64,000 bases of DNA from Nitrospira sp. (GTDB lineage Bacteria > Nitrospirota > Nitrospiria > Nitrospirales > Nitrospiraceae), in NCBI GenBank assembly GCA_024998565.1, contig JACOEM010000002.1, positions 62,001 to 126,000 of the forward strand. Direction: 5' to 3'. Of the stretch, positions 18,470 through 27,334 are shown one piece after another. The position numbers were made by a program, and so were the translations under genes. Numbering within the stretch: position 1 is the first letter of the stretch; the number at the start of each line of letters is the position of its first letter. The notes beneath the pieces were generated by a model. It saw only the letters and a list, made by a program, of their open reading frames with translations. It searched no databases and had not been told where the DNA came from.

Positions 18470-19201
18470 CTAGGGCTGCGAAACTTTCTCGCTTCGGCGT
18501 TCCAGTCCGGGTTGCACCGGCATGGACGACAGGGCTTCTCGATATCGAATCTGCAGCTCTTCTCGCTGATCAGGGGAGAAGAGACGTACGCCTGAACTCA
18601 CCTTGACCAGAAATTCCTCCGGCTCGAACGTCACATCGTGCGCGGCTGAGGCTTCCGGAATATTCGGCAACTGCCGGTCGTATTTACTGATATCCGGACC
18701 GGGGCTGTGCCGGTCATGCACCCCGCTGATGGTGAGGTGCAGAACGGGCCCTCTGATGGAGATCCAGCCGGTCGTCGTTTCCTCGTCTCCCTGGTCAGTG
18801 GCATGGCTCAGGTGGAAGTACACCCGCTCGGTGGGACCGGCCTGTGCCAGCGCCTTCGCGAGCGGCGGCGCCAACACGGCAATCTCCTCATTCCGGAATG
18901 CCCTGGTGCGGTCCGCTTCCCCGACAAACAAACGATGCACGAAGTTTCGTCGTTCCCATGCACGGACTCCTCGAAGCAGAGTCCCGACCTCGGTCGCCGT
19001 TAGTGCTGCGGGATGCGAGTTGGCTGTCGACTCAGGGTCCTGTTCCACTCGCACCTCGCTCAGACCCGACTGATAGATAGTCTTCGGCGGCGTGACCGGT
19101 CTGCCGGCGCAACCGGTGACCAATGCCAGTCCGATGAGGGCGAGCATCACCCGTTTCGACAAAGGATGTGTCTGTTGTGCTGTGTTCCGGATGCCGTTCA
19201 T
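18470..19201 (-). CDS. lipoprotein of the porin module (copy 1)
   Basis: This 243-residue protein has a lipoprotein signal (hydrophobic run to LVTGC), so it should be anchored by an acylated Cys. I do not recognise a named family. It is a clear paralogue of the lipoprotein at 24089-24766: both have a 'LLRG....ER..F..RLF/W' segment, then 'FR.(D/E)E..(A/V)LAP.L..(A/G)L.Q(A/V)GP.ER..F.L', a 'GW(I/M)(S/A)(I/V)R.P.L(H/Y)(L/V)TI' strand and a final FEP. Its ATG overlaps the stop of the upstream ModA-like gene (ATGA) and has AGGAGGTG. Each copy lies next to a porin and a binding protein, so a shared role in outer-membrane passage is likely but unproven. Confidence 0.82.
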   Translation of the reverse strand: MNGIRNTAQQTHPLSKRVMLALIGLALVTGCAGRPVTPPKTIYQSGLSEVRVEQDPESTANSHPAALTATEVGTLLRGVRAWERRNFVHRLFVGEADRTRAFRNEEIAVLAPPLAKALAQAGPTERVYFHLSHATDQGDEETTTGWISIRGPVLHLTISGVHDRHSPGPDISKYDRQLPNIPEASAAHDVTFEPEEFLVKVSSGVRLFSPDQREELQIRYREALSSMPVQPGLERRSEKVSQP

Positions 19202-20022
19202 GGTTTCACCTCCTGCCGCTGAACGAGACCGACGTCTCCCGTGACACGATCAAATCCATATTCCTGAAAGAGGGCTTGGGTCTGGGGCGCGAGCAAAAAC
19301 TCGATGAAGTCGCCTGCGCCGGAGACGTTCTTCGCCGTCCATACGGCTGCGACGCCGTAGCGGACCGGCGTGTGGGATTCGACCGGGGCCGTATCCAGGA
19401 TACGGACCTTGTCGTTAGAGGCGGCATCGGTGCGATACACCACGCCGACTTCGGCTTCGCCCTTGGCCACGAGATCGAGGACCGCGCGCGAGTGCTCGCC
19501 GAAGACGTATTGTGACTTCAGTTTGGGTTCGAGCTTGCTGTACTTCAGAAATTGTGCCGCCACTTTTCCCACCGACGAGGTCTTGGGATCGCCGATGGCA
19601 ATGCGCCGGACGGGCACGGTTTCCAGGTCATGAATCGTTCGCACCGGCGCGGGGAGGGCGGAGCCGGTGATCAGCACCAGCGAGGTGCCGGCGAAGGCGC
19701 GTTTGGTACCTTGTATGATCAGTCCCTTTGTTTCGAGCTGATCGATTTCTTCAAAAAGCGACGGCAGGAAAACGTCGACCGGTGCGCCCTCTTCGATCTG
19801 CTTGCGGAGGCTTTGTGAGGGGCCGTAGATGACCCGCACGTTGATTGCAGGGTGCTTGGCCTCAAATCGTGGCAGCACTTTTCTGAGCGCGTCTTTTAAG
19901 CTGTTGGCGGCGGCAATGGTCAATGTCTCCGGCTGGGCCTGCGCCGAGGGCACCACTCCGGTGATGCCGATCAGCATACTGAAGAAGAGCCAGATGCCGA
20001 AGAATGTGTTTCGTCGTGTCAT
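19198..20022 (-). CDS. ModA-like periplasmic oxyanion-binding protein
   Basis: This 274-residue protein has a signal peptide ending SAQAQ. ModA traits are LTIAAANSLKDALRKVLPRFE at the N-terminus, DVFLPS, and ASSVGKVAAQFLKY-like IAIGDPKTSSVGKV near the hinge, followed by GEAEVGVVYRTDA. It binds molybdate, tungstate or a similar anion in the periplasm. GGGAGG precedes the ATG. It lies 36 bases after the porin gene and is coupled to the lipoprotein gene. No ModBC lies on this arm; the permease and ATPase are on the rightward arm 8 kb away. It differs strongly from the ModA at 26576, so the two may bind different ligands. Confidence 0.88.
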   Translation of the reverse strand: MTRRNTFFGIWLFFSMLIGITGVVPSAQAQPETLTIAAANSLKDALRKVLPRFEAKHPAINVRVIYGPSQSLRKQIEEGAPVDVFLPSLFEEIDQLETKGLIIQGTKRAFAGTSLVLITGSALPAPVRTIHDLETVPVRRIAIGDPKTSSVGKVAAQFLKYSKLEPKLKSQYVFGEHSRAVLDLVAKGEAEVGVVYRTDAASNDKVRILDTAPVESHTPVRYGVAAVWTAKNVSGAGDFIEFLLAPQTQALFQEYGFDRVTGDVGLVQRQEVKP

Positions 20023-20058
20023 GATCGTCCTCCCGTGACTGTCGCGTATTCAGGTTGT

Positions 20059-21699
20059 CTAGAAAAAGAACTGATATTGGACATTGATTCGATTCTCGAT
20101 GAGGTCTCGTCCGAATCCAGGCTGGCTTTCGAACGGGAACCGGTCCGGGGCGCGACCGCCGCTCCCCAGGGTGATGTTCGAGTAATCGACGACGAGCCGG
20201 TTGTTATAGGTACCGTCGAAACTGTAGTTGATCGCAGCGCCGAACTCCTTCACCAGATCATCGACCTGCTGCGTCGAGGGATCCATGAATCCATATCGTA
20301 CGGCCACCTCGAGCTTTCGTGGAATGATGTATTTGCCCACCTGGGCGTACCAGCCATAGGCCTGGCCGAGATTGACGGCCGGGCCCAGGAATTGGGCTGA
20401 TGGGATGGTGTTGAGGTCGAAGGGGCTGGTGCCGCTGTTGGCATTACGCAGTCTCTGGTGCCGGTAGTAACCTTCGGCCTGGAACGACCAGCCTTGATAC
20501 TTGGTGATGAAGTCCACTTCATAGGTTTGGAAGTCCCAGATTCCACCGGCGAGCAAGCGGCCGTTGTAGGCCTTGACGACGGCCTGCCGGTAGGCCCGCT
20601 CGACAATGTCGGAACGGATCGAGCTGAGATAGTTCTGTGCCGGGTTATAGGCGTAGCCGAAGGCGATGGCCGATTGAAGGCTGCGCGAATTCAGGATGTC
20701 TCCCTGGCCATATCCAGGATTGCCGGCGATCTTGTACAGCAACCGGGCCGTATACATCATCTCACCGGTCATGAAGCGCGTGTCATAGTTATACGTTCGG
20801 GTCGTCGCCGCCCCCGGCGCTCCGGGTGTTCCGGTCTGGGGGAGCACATTTTGACTGACGGATGTTCCCTCTCTGGCGAGATTCGCGCCGACTCCTCCCC
20901 AGATACCGAAGGCGTAGTTGAATTTGTACTGGTCCTCGTCGCTCGAAATGCTGACGCCGATATCGCGACTATTCTGCTGGTTGGCGGCAAAGGCGTTTTG
21001 CACGATCAAGTTGTCGGCGAAGGTTGAAGTGGCCATCGAGCTGATGGTCGCGCGATTGAACCAGACGCGCTGTTGACCGGCCTGAATGGTCAACCAGGGG
21101 ATATGCCAGGAGGAGATATAGGCATCGAGCAGCCCGGCCCTCCCGCTCCCGCCTTCCTGATTCCATGTGGTTTGATCGAAGGCCCAGGAGATGTTGTAGC
21201 GGAAGTCAGGATCGAAGGCGTAGCCCAGGAATTGGAGGCGGGCACGCGGCACGCTGAACTGGTTCGAGTCGCTTTGCTTCCTGATCGCGCGATATTCCAC
21301 CTGGCCGCCGAGGATCTCGGGATTTCTCGAATCGCCGACGGTGCCCCACCCTTCATTGTAGGCACTGTGGCTGTAGCGGACCTGGGTGAGCAGTCGGAGC
21401 TTGAGGAAGAATTTGTCACCGACGCGAAAGTTCAATCCATTATTGACGTCGATGGTGTAATTCGGCTTCGCGATCTGGTCACGCTTTTCGAGGACCTTGA
21501 GGCCCTTGTCGTATTCTTCCTGGGTGATGATGCCTTTTAAGAAAAGGTATTTGAGGCCTGGATCTTCGCCTGAATAGTACTCCCACTTCCCATCCTTCTT
21601 AACCAGCTGACCTTCCTCGACCGCTTGAACGGAGGTGATGGTTCCAGCGATCAAGCTGCCGACCACCAAGACAATCCCCAAAAACGTGTAGGCTCTCAT
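20059..21699 (-). CDS. OprO/OprP-type anion porin (copy 1)
   Basis: This is a 546-residue outer-membrane beta-barrel with a signal peptide ending SVQAVEE. A short N-terminal helical segment (GLKYLFLKGIITQEEYDKGL) is followed by about 16 amphipathic strands, and the chain ends with aromatic VQYQFFF, the usual barrel-assembly signal. Phosphate-selective porins of this family pass oxyanions. GGAGGT is 8-9 bases before the ATG, and a good promoter lies at 21802-21829. It is the first gene of the leftward operon and a paralogue of the porin at 24833, with the same DGK(W/Y)....DP.LK.L N-terminus. Its placement with anion-binding proteins suggests it feeds them. Confidence 0.9.
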   Translation of the reverse strand: MRAYTFLGIVLVVGSLIAGTITSVQAVEEGQLVKKDGKWEYYSGEDPGLKYLFLKGIITQEEYDKGLKVLEKRDQIAKPNYTIDVNNGLNFRVGDKFFLKLRLLTQVRYSHSAYNEGWGTVGDSRNPEILGGQVEYRAIRKQSDSNQFSVPRARLQFLGYAFDPDFRYNISWAFDQTTWNQEGGSGRAGLLDAYISSWHIPWLTIQAGQQRVWFNRATISSMATSTFADNLIVQNAFAANQQNSRDIGVSISSDEDQYKFNYAFGIWGGVGANLAREGTSVSQNVLPQTGTPGAPGAATTRTYNYDTRFMTGEMMYTARLLYKIAGNPGYGQGDILNSRSLQSAIAFGYAYNPAQNYLSSIRSDIVERAYRQAVVKAYNGRLLAGGIWDFQTYEVDFITKYQGWSFQAEGYYRHQRLRNANSGTSPFDLNTIPSAQFLGPAVNLGQAYGWYAQVGKYIIPRKLEVAVRYGFMDPSTQQVDDLVKEFGAAINYSFDGTYNNRLVVDYSNITLGSGGRAPDRFPFESQPGFGRDLIENRINVQYQFFF

Positions 21700-21801
21700 C
21701 TGATCTAACCTCCGATTTGGTGATATTCGAAACCGTTTAAATATTTCAAAATGTTAATTCGTATGCATTTTATTAAACTTCTGTATTCCGGTGAGGTATT
21801 A

Positions 21802-21829
21802 AATATATCAAGTTATGTAAGATTGTCAA
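21802..21829 (-). promoter_or_regulatory. sigma-70-type promoter of the leftward porin operon
   Basis: On the minus strand TTGACA (21824-21829) is followed after 16 bases by TATATT (21802-21807). This gives a 5' leader of about 95 bases to the porin ATG. The surrounding 150 bases are AT-rich, unlike the rest of the window. Confidence 0.65.
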
Positions 21830-21837
21830 CAATTGAC
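21825..21837. promoter_or_regulatory. inverted repeat overlapping the porin -35, possible operator
   Basis: GTCAA-CAA-TTGAC is a perfect 5-base-arm inverted repeat overlapping the porin -35 box and lying between the two divergent operons. It is placed where the XRE-PBP regulator would be expected to repress the porin operon. Assignment to that regulator is inference. Confidence 0.45.
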
Positions 21838-21884
21838 TCGTAAAAATTGAGTGAAACGCATCTTCTGGTAAAATGACAGTATGC

Positions 21885-21890
21885 TTGACA
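21885..21890 (+). promoter_or_regulatory. possible -35 of the rightward operon
   Basis: TTGACA lies 34 bases before the chosen regulator ATG (21924). The best -10 at 17 bases is CATTGT, which is weak, so this promoter may need activation or be poorly expressed. Confidence 0.35.
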
Positions 21891-21923
21891 TGTGTAATGT
21901 ATTGTGTCATTGTCCGGTCCGCT

Positions 21924-23123
21924 ATGACGAAACACATTCCTGCTGACGATTCCCAGCTTGTTGAAAATTTACTGGTCCAGCTCAGGCAGGCCAAAGGTCT
22001 CTCCCGTGTCGAACTTGCGGCCCAGGCCGGTATTACCCGGCAGGCCGTGCATGCCATCGAAACCAATCAATATCTTCCGACCACTGCAGTCGCGCTCCGG
22101 CTTGCGCAGGCCCTCGGCTGTCGAGTGGAAGATCTCTTCCGACTGCTTCCGCAAGAAGAGGTCGTCGAAGGCGAATGGTTCACTGCTTCGGCTCCGATGC
22201 AAGCTCCCCGCAACGCCATGCGCGTGAAGGTGGCTCGAGTGGGGGCGCGATTCATCGTCCGACCGGTTGCCGAGCTAGGGGAGGTGATGAACTACGCCGT
22301 ACCGGCAGACGGGCTTGTTCTGCCGTTGCCAGCCTCCCGCCGCTCGCCGCGTTCCCAGCACCCATCCCGTACAGTGCAGGTTCGGCTCCTCCGGAACCGC
22401 CGCGTCATCGAACAGGAAATTGCCGTGGCTGGATGCGACCCTTCGGTGTTTCTGGCGGGCGACTACTTGCGACGGCAAAAAGAAGATTGCACGGTGGTGG
22501 GATGGACACTGGGAAGTGCCGCCGCGATCGATGCACTGAAGCGAGGCGAGGTGCACATGGCGGGTGTGCACGTCGTGGACGCGCAGTCAGGAGAGTCGAA
22601 CCTTCCTTATCTCCGTCGGCATCTCAAGGGCAACGAATATTTGGTCGTCACGTTTGCGGTCTGGGAAGAAGGGCTGCTCGTAGCCCCGGGCAATCCGAAA
22701 TCGGTTCGCGGAGTCGAGGACTTCGCTCGCACTGATATCAGTCTCATCAACCGGGAGGCGGGGGCAGGTGCGCGGTTGCTGCTCGATCAAAAGCTGACTT
22801 CCGCCGGCATTGCCCCGGGGACAGTCCTTGGGTATGACCGAATAGGGCGGTCCCATTTTCAGGTGGCGCGCACCATTGCGGAAGGCCATGCGGATGTGGC
22901 CGTCGGAGTGAGGGCGGCTGCCAATCTGTTCGGGCTCGAGTTTCTTCCCCTCCAACGGGCCCGCTATGACTTCGTGGTACCCAAGGCGCATCTCGCAGAC
23001 CATCCGGGCATTGAGGCCTTTCTGAATATTCTGGTGAGTCGATCCTTTCGAGCAGAAATCGATGCCCTCGGCGGCTACGACATGACGGAGACAGGAACGG
23101 TGCATGATCTGCGCGTGCATTGA
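21924..23123 (+). CDS. XRE helix-turn-helix regulator fused to a PBP-like sensor
   Basis: This is a 399-residue cytoplasmic regulator. An XRE helix-turn-helix occupies about residues 10-70 (LSRVELAAQAGITRQAVHAIE). A basic middle segment follows, then a periplasmic-binding-protein-like domain (about 190-390) with the PBP_like signature INREAGAGARLLLDQ and GHADVAVGVRAAA. Such fusions sense a small ligand, often molybdate, by a ModA-like fold. The frame opens at 21873, but the conserved start is MTKHIP at 21924. It heads the rightward operon and is divergent from the porin operon, so it probably controls both. No ModE TOBE domain is present, making this the likely molybdate or oxyanion switch. 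Confidence 0.88.
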   Translation: MTKHIPADDSQLVENLLVQLRQAKGLSRVELAAQAGITRQAVHAIETNQYLPTTAVALRLAQALGCRVEDLFRLLPQEEVVEGEWFTASAPMQAPRNAMRVKVARVGARFIVRPVAELGEVMNYAVPADGLVLPLPASRRSPRSQHPSRTVQVRLLRNRRVIEQEIAVAGCDPSVFLAGDYLRRQKEDCTVVGWTLGSAAAIDALKRGEVHMAGVHVVDAQSGESNLPYLRRHLKGNEYLVVTFAVWEEGLLVAPGNPKSVRGVEDFARTDISLINREAGAGARLLLDQKLTSAGIAPGTVLGYDRIGRSHFQVARTIAEGHADVAVGVRAAANLFGLEFLPLQRARYDFVVPKAHLADHPGIEAFLNILVSRSFRAEIDALGGYDMTETGTVHDLRVH

Positions 23124-23170
23124 GGCGCGTCCTGTCGGCAATGCAATTGGAGCCTATGGGGTGGAGTGAC

Positions 23171-24001
23171 ATGACAGTTCGAAACAGCGCGATCATTTTG
23201 AGGCTCATGACTCTCCTGTGGGTGAGTCTGCTCCTGTGCGACGGCTCTGCTCGGGCCGGACAGGAACCGTTTGTGATTGCCGGTTCGCCCAGCGTTAAGG
23301 GAGTGATTGATCGACTCGGGGCCGGATTTGAACGGACCCATCCTGACGTCCGCATGAAGCTCTACGTCGATAGCGGGTTGGATTTGAGGCGAACGATTGC
23401 GGGCATGGAAAATAGTATGGTCGGCCAGTATTTCATCGGCAGCGGCCCCATCCATATTGTGGCTCCGGGCGGAGACGAGGTGCTCACCAGGTTGGAGCAA
23501 AAATACTATGTGCTGCCGGGAACGAAACAATCCTATGCGGTGGAGCAATTGGTCTTGGTCGTGCCGGAGTCATTGGTCGACGCGGCTGAATCGCTGGAGG
23601 CTTTGAGCCGAGGAAGCGGTCGCCTCGCAGTAGCCGACCCCTCACACACCCGCTTGGGGGCGCAGACCGGTGCCATGCTGCGCACGCTGGGTCTCGAAGC
23701 ATCCTTCGACAGGCGTCTCGACGTGGCGACTGATTCCCGTGGCGTCCTCGACCATGTGCTGAGCGGGCAGGCCGATGCAGGTATTCTGTTCGGGCACGAG
23801 GCGGTGACGGCGCAGGAGCGGGTTCGGGTCGTGGCGAAATTGGAAAAAGGATATCCCCAAACCGTGCATTCGATGGCCATGGAACGGTACTGCCCCAATC
23901 GAAGTCTCTGTGAAGAGTTTTTGGGATATCTGCACAGTGCGGAGGCGCAAGCCATCGTGCGGGAGGCCGGGTATGGCGTGCCGGCTGGTCGGCGTCCATA
24001 G
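23171..24001 (+). CDS. ModA-like periplasmic binding protein
   Basis: This 276-residue protein has a signal peptide (MTVRNSAII...ARAGQ). The body has the ModA/PBP type-II pattern: FVIAGSPSVKGVIDRLGAGFE at the start, GPIHIVAPGGDE where ModA has its 'aDv..s' segment, and RLAVADPSHTRLGAQTGAMLRTLG in the second lobe, then GQADAGILFGHEAV. It differs from canonical ModA in the first lobe, so the ligand is open. ATG 23171 has GGAG 5 bases upstream; the open frame from 23120 has none. It lies 47 bases after the regulator and 87 before the lipoprotein gene. Confidence 0.82.
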   Translation: MTVRNSAIILRLMTLLWVSLLLCDGSARAGQEPFVIAGSPSVKGVIDRLGAGFERTHPDVRMKLYVDSGLDLRRTIAGMENSMVGQYFIGSGPIHIVAPGGDEVLTRLEQKYYVLPGTKQSYAVEQLVLVVPESLVDAAESLEALSRGSGRLAVADPSHTRLGAQTGAMLRTLGLEASFDRRLDVATDSRGVLDHVLSGQADAGILFGHEAVTAQERVRVVAKLEKGYPQTVHSMAMERYCPNRSLCEEFLGYLHSAEAQAIVREAGYGVPAGRRP

Positions 24002-24088
24002 CCCAGCCCGCCTGTCATTCAGCGATGTGAGTCAGTGCATCATTGTATCTGTTCGTCACCGTTTATCGGCATACATGAGGAGAGGCAG

Positions 24089-24766
24089 ATGGGACGCATA
24101 ACGAGACCGGCTCTGTGGAGGCACATGGTCCTCTGGACCTGCGTCGCCGGGTGGTCAGTCGGCCTGACCCTGGGCGGCTGTGCCAGGCTACCCTATACGA
24201 CGCGTACGGTGCATGAAGATCAGCGGGTGGTGGTGAGGGTGCAACGAGAAGTCGAGCCCACATCGTATACGCACCCGGTGCAATTGAGCAGCGGGGAGAT
24301 AGCCAGTTTGTTGCGGGGCTTTTCGATCCGTGAGCAGCAGCGCTTGCCGTTGCGCTGGTTCACGGAGGAATTGCCGCCCAAACCGCTCTTTCGAGAAGAT
24401 GAACTCCAGGCCCTGGCGCCACACCTTCAGCAGGGCCTTCAGCAAGTCGGCCCGGACGAGCGGGCGCATTTCGAGCTCCGTAGTCCCGGGTTCAACCCGG
24501 AGTATGGCCGGGATACGATTGCCGGATGGATGGCCGTCCGTGATCCCTATCTTTATGTCACGATCGAATATTTTCACACGCAAATCCCCGTGCGGAAGTC
24601 CGACAATTACGACTCCAACTATCCCCTCCCACCGCCCACACCGAAGGACTACATCCTCTACTTCGAGCCGGGACGGTTTTGGAACACCGACGACAAGCGG
24701 ACCAGGGCGGTAGCGTATCGGCAGTTCTTGAAATCCGGGGAGGCCGGCACGGCACCACCGCGCTGA
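24089..24766 (+). CDS. lipoprotein of the porin module (copy 2)
   Basis: This 225-residue protein has an N-terminal hydrophobic segment ending LTLGGCARL, a lipobox. It is a paralogue of the lipoprotein at 18470-19201 and no named family is recognised. The conserved core is LLRGFSIREQQRLPLRWF, then FREDELQALAPHLQQGLQQVG and GWMAVRDPYLYVTI. A Pro-rich loop (NYPLPPPTPKDY) precedes the C-terminal FEPGRFW. GAGGAGAGG sets the start at 24089. It sits between a binding protein and a porin in the same order of partners as the leftward arm in mirror image, which argues for a functional unit. Confidence 0.82.
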   Translation: MGRITRPALWRHMVLWTCVAGWSVGLTLGGCARLPYTTRTVHEDQRVVVRVQREVEPTSYTHPVQLSSGEIASLLRGFSIREQQRLPLRWFTEELPPKPLFREDELQALAPHLQQGLQQVGPDERAHFELRSPGFNPEYGRDTIAGWMAVRDPYLYVTIEYFHTQIPVRKSDNYDSNYPLPPPTPKDYILYFEPGRFWNTDDKRTRAVAYRQFLKSGEAGTAPPR

Positions 24767-24832
24767 GCACCGGCCGGCCTTCGAACTGGCCGATCCGTCT
24801 ATCGATCACAACATGACATCATGGAGTTGGTT

Positions 24833-26563
24833 ATGAGCACAGACAGGCGAGGTGTGCGCGTATTGTGGACTCAGCGGCTTCCGGGGCGAATCCTCATTCA
24901 GGCGATGGCTCTGCTGCTGGTTGTGTTGGGCTCTGGGTCTCTGAGCGAGGCGGCAGATTCAGGCAAGCTGGTAGAGAAAGACGGCAAGTATGTCTTTGTT
25001 GAAAGCATGGACCCGTCCCTCAAACTCCTGCTCGAGCGATCCGTTAAGAGCGGCATGATTACCCAGGAGGAGTACGACCAGGTGCTGAAAGATTCGGAGG
25101 AACGCACCCAGTTGCTGTCGCCGAGTTTTCGCGGTTGGTACGACCGTGGATTCAACCTCTCGATGAACGATAATGCGTTCTTCCTCAAAATCCGCTTTCG
25201 CAGTCAACTGCGATTTACGCAGCGGTTCCGCAACGACGCCTGGCGCAATCCCGGCGAAGCCAAGAATTTCCCTGAATTGCTGGGGGTATTCGGCGATTAT
25301 CGAGCCAATCGTTCGGAGAACAGTACGTCATCGTTCAACGTGAGACGGTTGCGGTTCTATTTCATGGGCCATCTGTTCGATCCGGACTTTAAATACTACA
25401 TCCAGATGCGGGCGGAGACGGCCGAGAACGCGCAGTCGCCAGGATCCCTGTCGCTCTTCGACGTCAACTTTACGTACACCCGTCTGCCGTGGGCGAACGT
25501 GCAATTCGGCCAATACAAGGTCTACTTCAATCGGTCGCAGATCAATTCCACGGCCTCGATGCAATTTGCCGAACGTGCGCTCGTGCAGGATGCCTTCACG
25601 GCGAGCGGCTTGGATCGTCGGGATATCGGCATCACGATCATGAACGACGAAGAATTGTTTCCCGTGAATTACTATCTCGGCGTGTTCAACGGCGCAGGGC
25701 CGAGTTTCAACCGCCTGGGTTCCTTCACATCAGAGGAGGCCACCGTCGGTTGTCCCGGCGGCCAGACGGGCGGCAATCCCTTTCCCTCCCCGGCAGGCTG
25801 TCCCGTCAATCAACGCAATTTGAACGCGAACACGCGCATCGATGTAGACCGGCTCATGTATGTGGCCCGATTGAACTGGAACATCCTGGGCCGCCCCGGT
25901 TATGGGGAAGGTGATCTTGCCTATTCTGAAACGCCGCAGGTGGCCGTCGGCGGCGGCTACTCCTACAATCCCGGGGTCAATACCAGTTCCGACAATGCCT
26001 TCGTCGGGTTGGACCTGGCCAACTTAAATATCCGGCGGCAACTGGCAGCCTTCGGCAATGGCCGCCAGCTCGGCTTGGGCATCGTCGATTATTCCACCTG
26101 GGCTGCCGATGGTGTGTTCAAGTATCGCGGCTTCTCGCTGCAGGGAGAGTTTTACTTCAAGAACGTTATCCGGCACGATAAAGGCTTGCCTTGTATGAAT
26201 GCCGCCTGTACGGCGACCGCGCCGAATAATTTCGGCAACGCCATGGGTTGGTACGTGCAAAGCGGGTACTATCTCATCCCGCGGACCGTAGAGCTTGCGG
26301 CACGGTATGCCTATTGGGATCCTGACACCGCCTCCGCCAATGACTTGATCAAGCAGGCGGATGTGTCGCTCAATTGGTTCTTGAACGGGACCTACGATCA
26401 TCAAATCATGGTGACCTACAGCAATACTCAGTTCGGTACGGGTGGCTATGCCATCGGCCGCAGTGCTCCCCTGCCTCCAGGGTCCGGGACTGTGCCGCTC
26501 GACGCCGTGGGCGGCACCTTGATCGAAAACGCCATCCGGGTTCAGTATCAGATCTTTTTCTAA
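24833..26563 (+). CDS. OprO/OprP-type anion porin (copy 2)
   Basis: This 576-residue outer-membrane barrel has a long signal region ending LSEAADS, the same N-terminal helical pattern as copy 1 (LKLLLERSVKSGMITQEEYD), and a terminal aromatic strand IRVQYQIFF. One extracellular loop has two Cys in about 14 residues (VGCPGG...AGCPVN, near residue 305) and another has CMNAAC; copy 1 lacks these. GGAG is 6 bases before ATG 24833, so the ATG at 24821 is not used. It is 12 bases ahead of modA, which ties an outer-membrane pore directly to a molybdate ABC system. Confidence 0.9.
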   Translation: MSTDRRGVRVLWTQRLPGRILIQAMALLLVVLGSGSLSEAADSGKLVEKDGKYVFVESMDPSLKLLLERSVKSGMITQEEYDQVLKDSEERTQLLSPSFRGWYDRGFNLSMNDNAFFLKIRFRSQLRFTQRFRNDAWRNPGEAKNFPELLGVFGDYRANRSENSTSSFNVRRLRFYFMGHLFDPDFKYYIQMRAETAENAQSPGSLSLFDVNFTYTRLPWANVQFGQYKVYFNRSQINSTASMQFAERALVQDAFTASGLDRRDIGITIMNDEELFPVNYYLGVFNGAGPSFNRLGSFTSEEATVGCPGGQTGGNPFPSPAGCPVNQRNLNANTRIDVDRLMYVARLNWNILGRPGYGEGDLAYSETPQVAVGGGYSYNPGVNTSSDNAFVGLDLANLNIRRQLAAFGNGRQLGLGIVDYSTWAADGVFKYRGFSLQGEFYFKNVIRHDKGLPCMNAACTATAPNNFGNAMGWYVQSGYYLIPRTVELAARYAYWDPDTASANDLIKQADVSLNWFLNGTYDHQIMVTYSNTQFGTGGYAIGRSAPLPPGSGTVPLDAVGGTLIENAIRVQYQIFF

Positions 26564-26575
26564 GGAGTACCGAAT

Positions 26576-27334
26576 ATGAAACGGCTTATTGCTGCTGTTC
26601 TTCTCCTGTTCTGCGCCACGAGTCCGGTATGCGCAGAAGAGATTGCCGTGGCTGCGGCGTCGGACTTGAGCTTTGCGATCAAAGAGGTGATCGGCGAATT
26701 TGAGAAGCAGACCGGTCACCATGTGAAACTCTCGTTAGGGTCGTCGGGAAACTTTTTCGCCCAGCTCCAGCAGGGCGCCCCTTTCGATCTGTACTTTTCC
26801 GCTGACATCGGCTATCCCAAAAAGCTGGAGGAGGCGGGGCTGACGGTGCCGGGCTCGTTGTATCGCTATGCGGTCGGGCGGGTGGTGCTCTGGGCGCCCA
26901 AGGGGGCTCCGCTCGACATCGCCAAGGGCCTGGCGGTATTGCGCGAGCCCACGGTCAGAAAAATTGCCATTGCCAATCCGAAGCATGCTCCCTACGGACG
27001 CGCGGCGGTTGCCGCAATGGAGCACGCGCAGGTGTACATGGACGTGAAGGATCGCCTGGTGCTGGGAGAAAACATTTCGCAGGCGGCGCAGTTTATTGAA
27101 TCCGGCGCCTGCGATGTGGGCATCATCGCCCTCTCCTTGGCGGTGGCTCCCGTGATGAAGAACGCCGGCAGCTACTGGGAAATTCCGGCGGAATTTCATC
27201 CACCGTTAGAGCAGGGTGCGGTGATTCTGAAACAGTCTAAACAGCAAGAGGTTGCCCGGCAGTTTCTTGCCTTCATGCAAGGCCCGCAGGGCCAGGAGAT
27301 GATGACCCGATATGGATTTACGTTGCCGAAGTAG
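26576..27334 (+). CDS. modA: molybdate ABC transporter substrate-binding protein
   Basis: This 252-residue protein has a signal peptide MKRLIAAVLLLFCATSPVCAEE and a complete ModA fold. Key features are VAAASDLSFAIKEVIGEFE, SLGSSGNFFAQLQQGAPFDLYFSAD (ligand loop with Ser-Ser-Gly), IAIANPKHAPYGRAA and SGACDVGIIALSLA. It delivers molybdate or tungstate to ModBC encoded about 640 bases downstream. Nitrite oxidoreductase of nitrite oxidisers is a molybdenum enzyme, so high demand for this system would fit the suggested host. It lies 12 bases after the porin gene and its stop is overlapped by the next gene. Confidence 0.95.
   Translation: MKRLIAAVLLLFCATSPVCAEEIAVAAASDLSFAIKEVIGEFEKQTGHHVKLSLGSSGNFFAQLQQGAPFDLYFSADIGYPKKLEEAGLTVPGSLYRYAVGRVVLWAPKGAPLDIAKGLAVLREPTVRKIAIANPKHAPYGRAAVAAMEHAQVYMDVKDRLVLGENISQAAQFIESGACDVGIIALSLAVAPVMKNAGSYWEIPAEFHPPLEQGAVILKQSKQQEVARQFLAFMQGPQGQEMMTRYGFTLPK

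Noticed and set aside
21700-21872. Molybdenum-cofactor or other riboswitch in the porin leader
   Set aside because: The predicted leader is only about 95 bases, AT-rich, and shows no conserved helix set. A protein operator explains the visible symmetry better.
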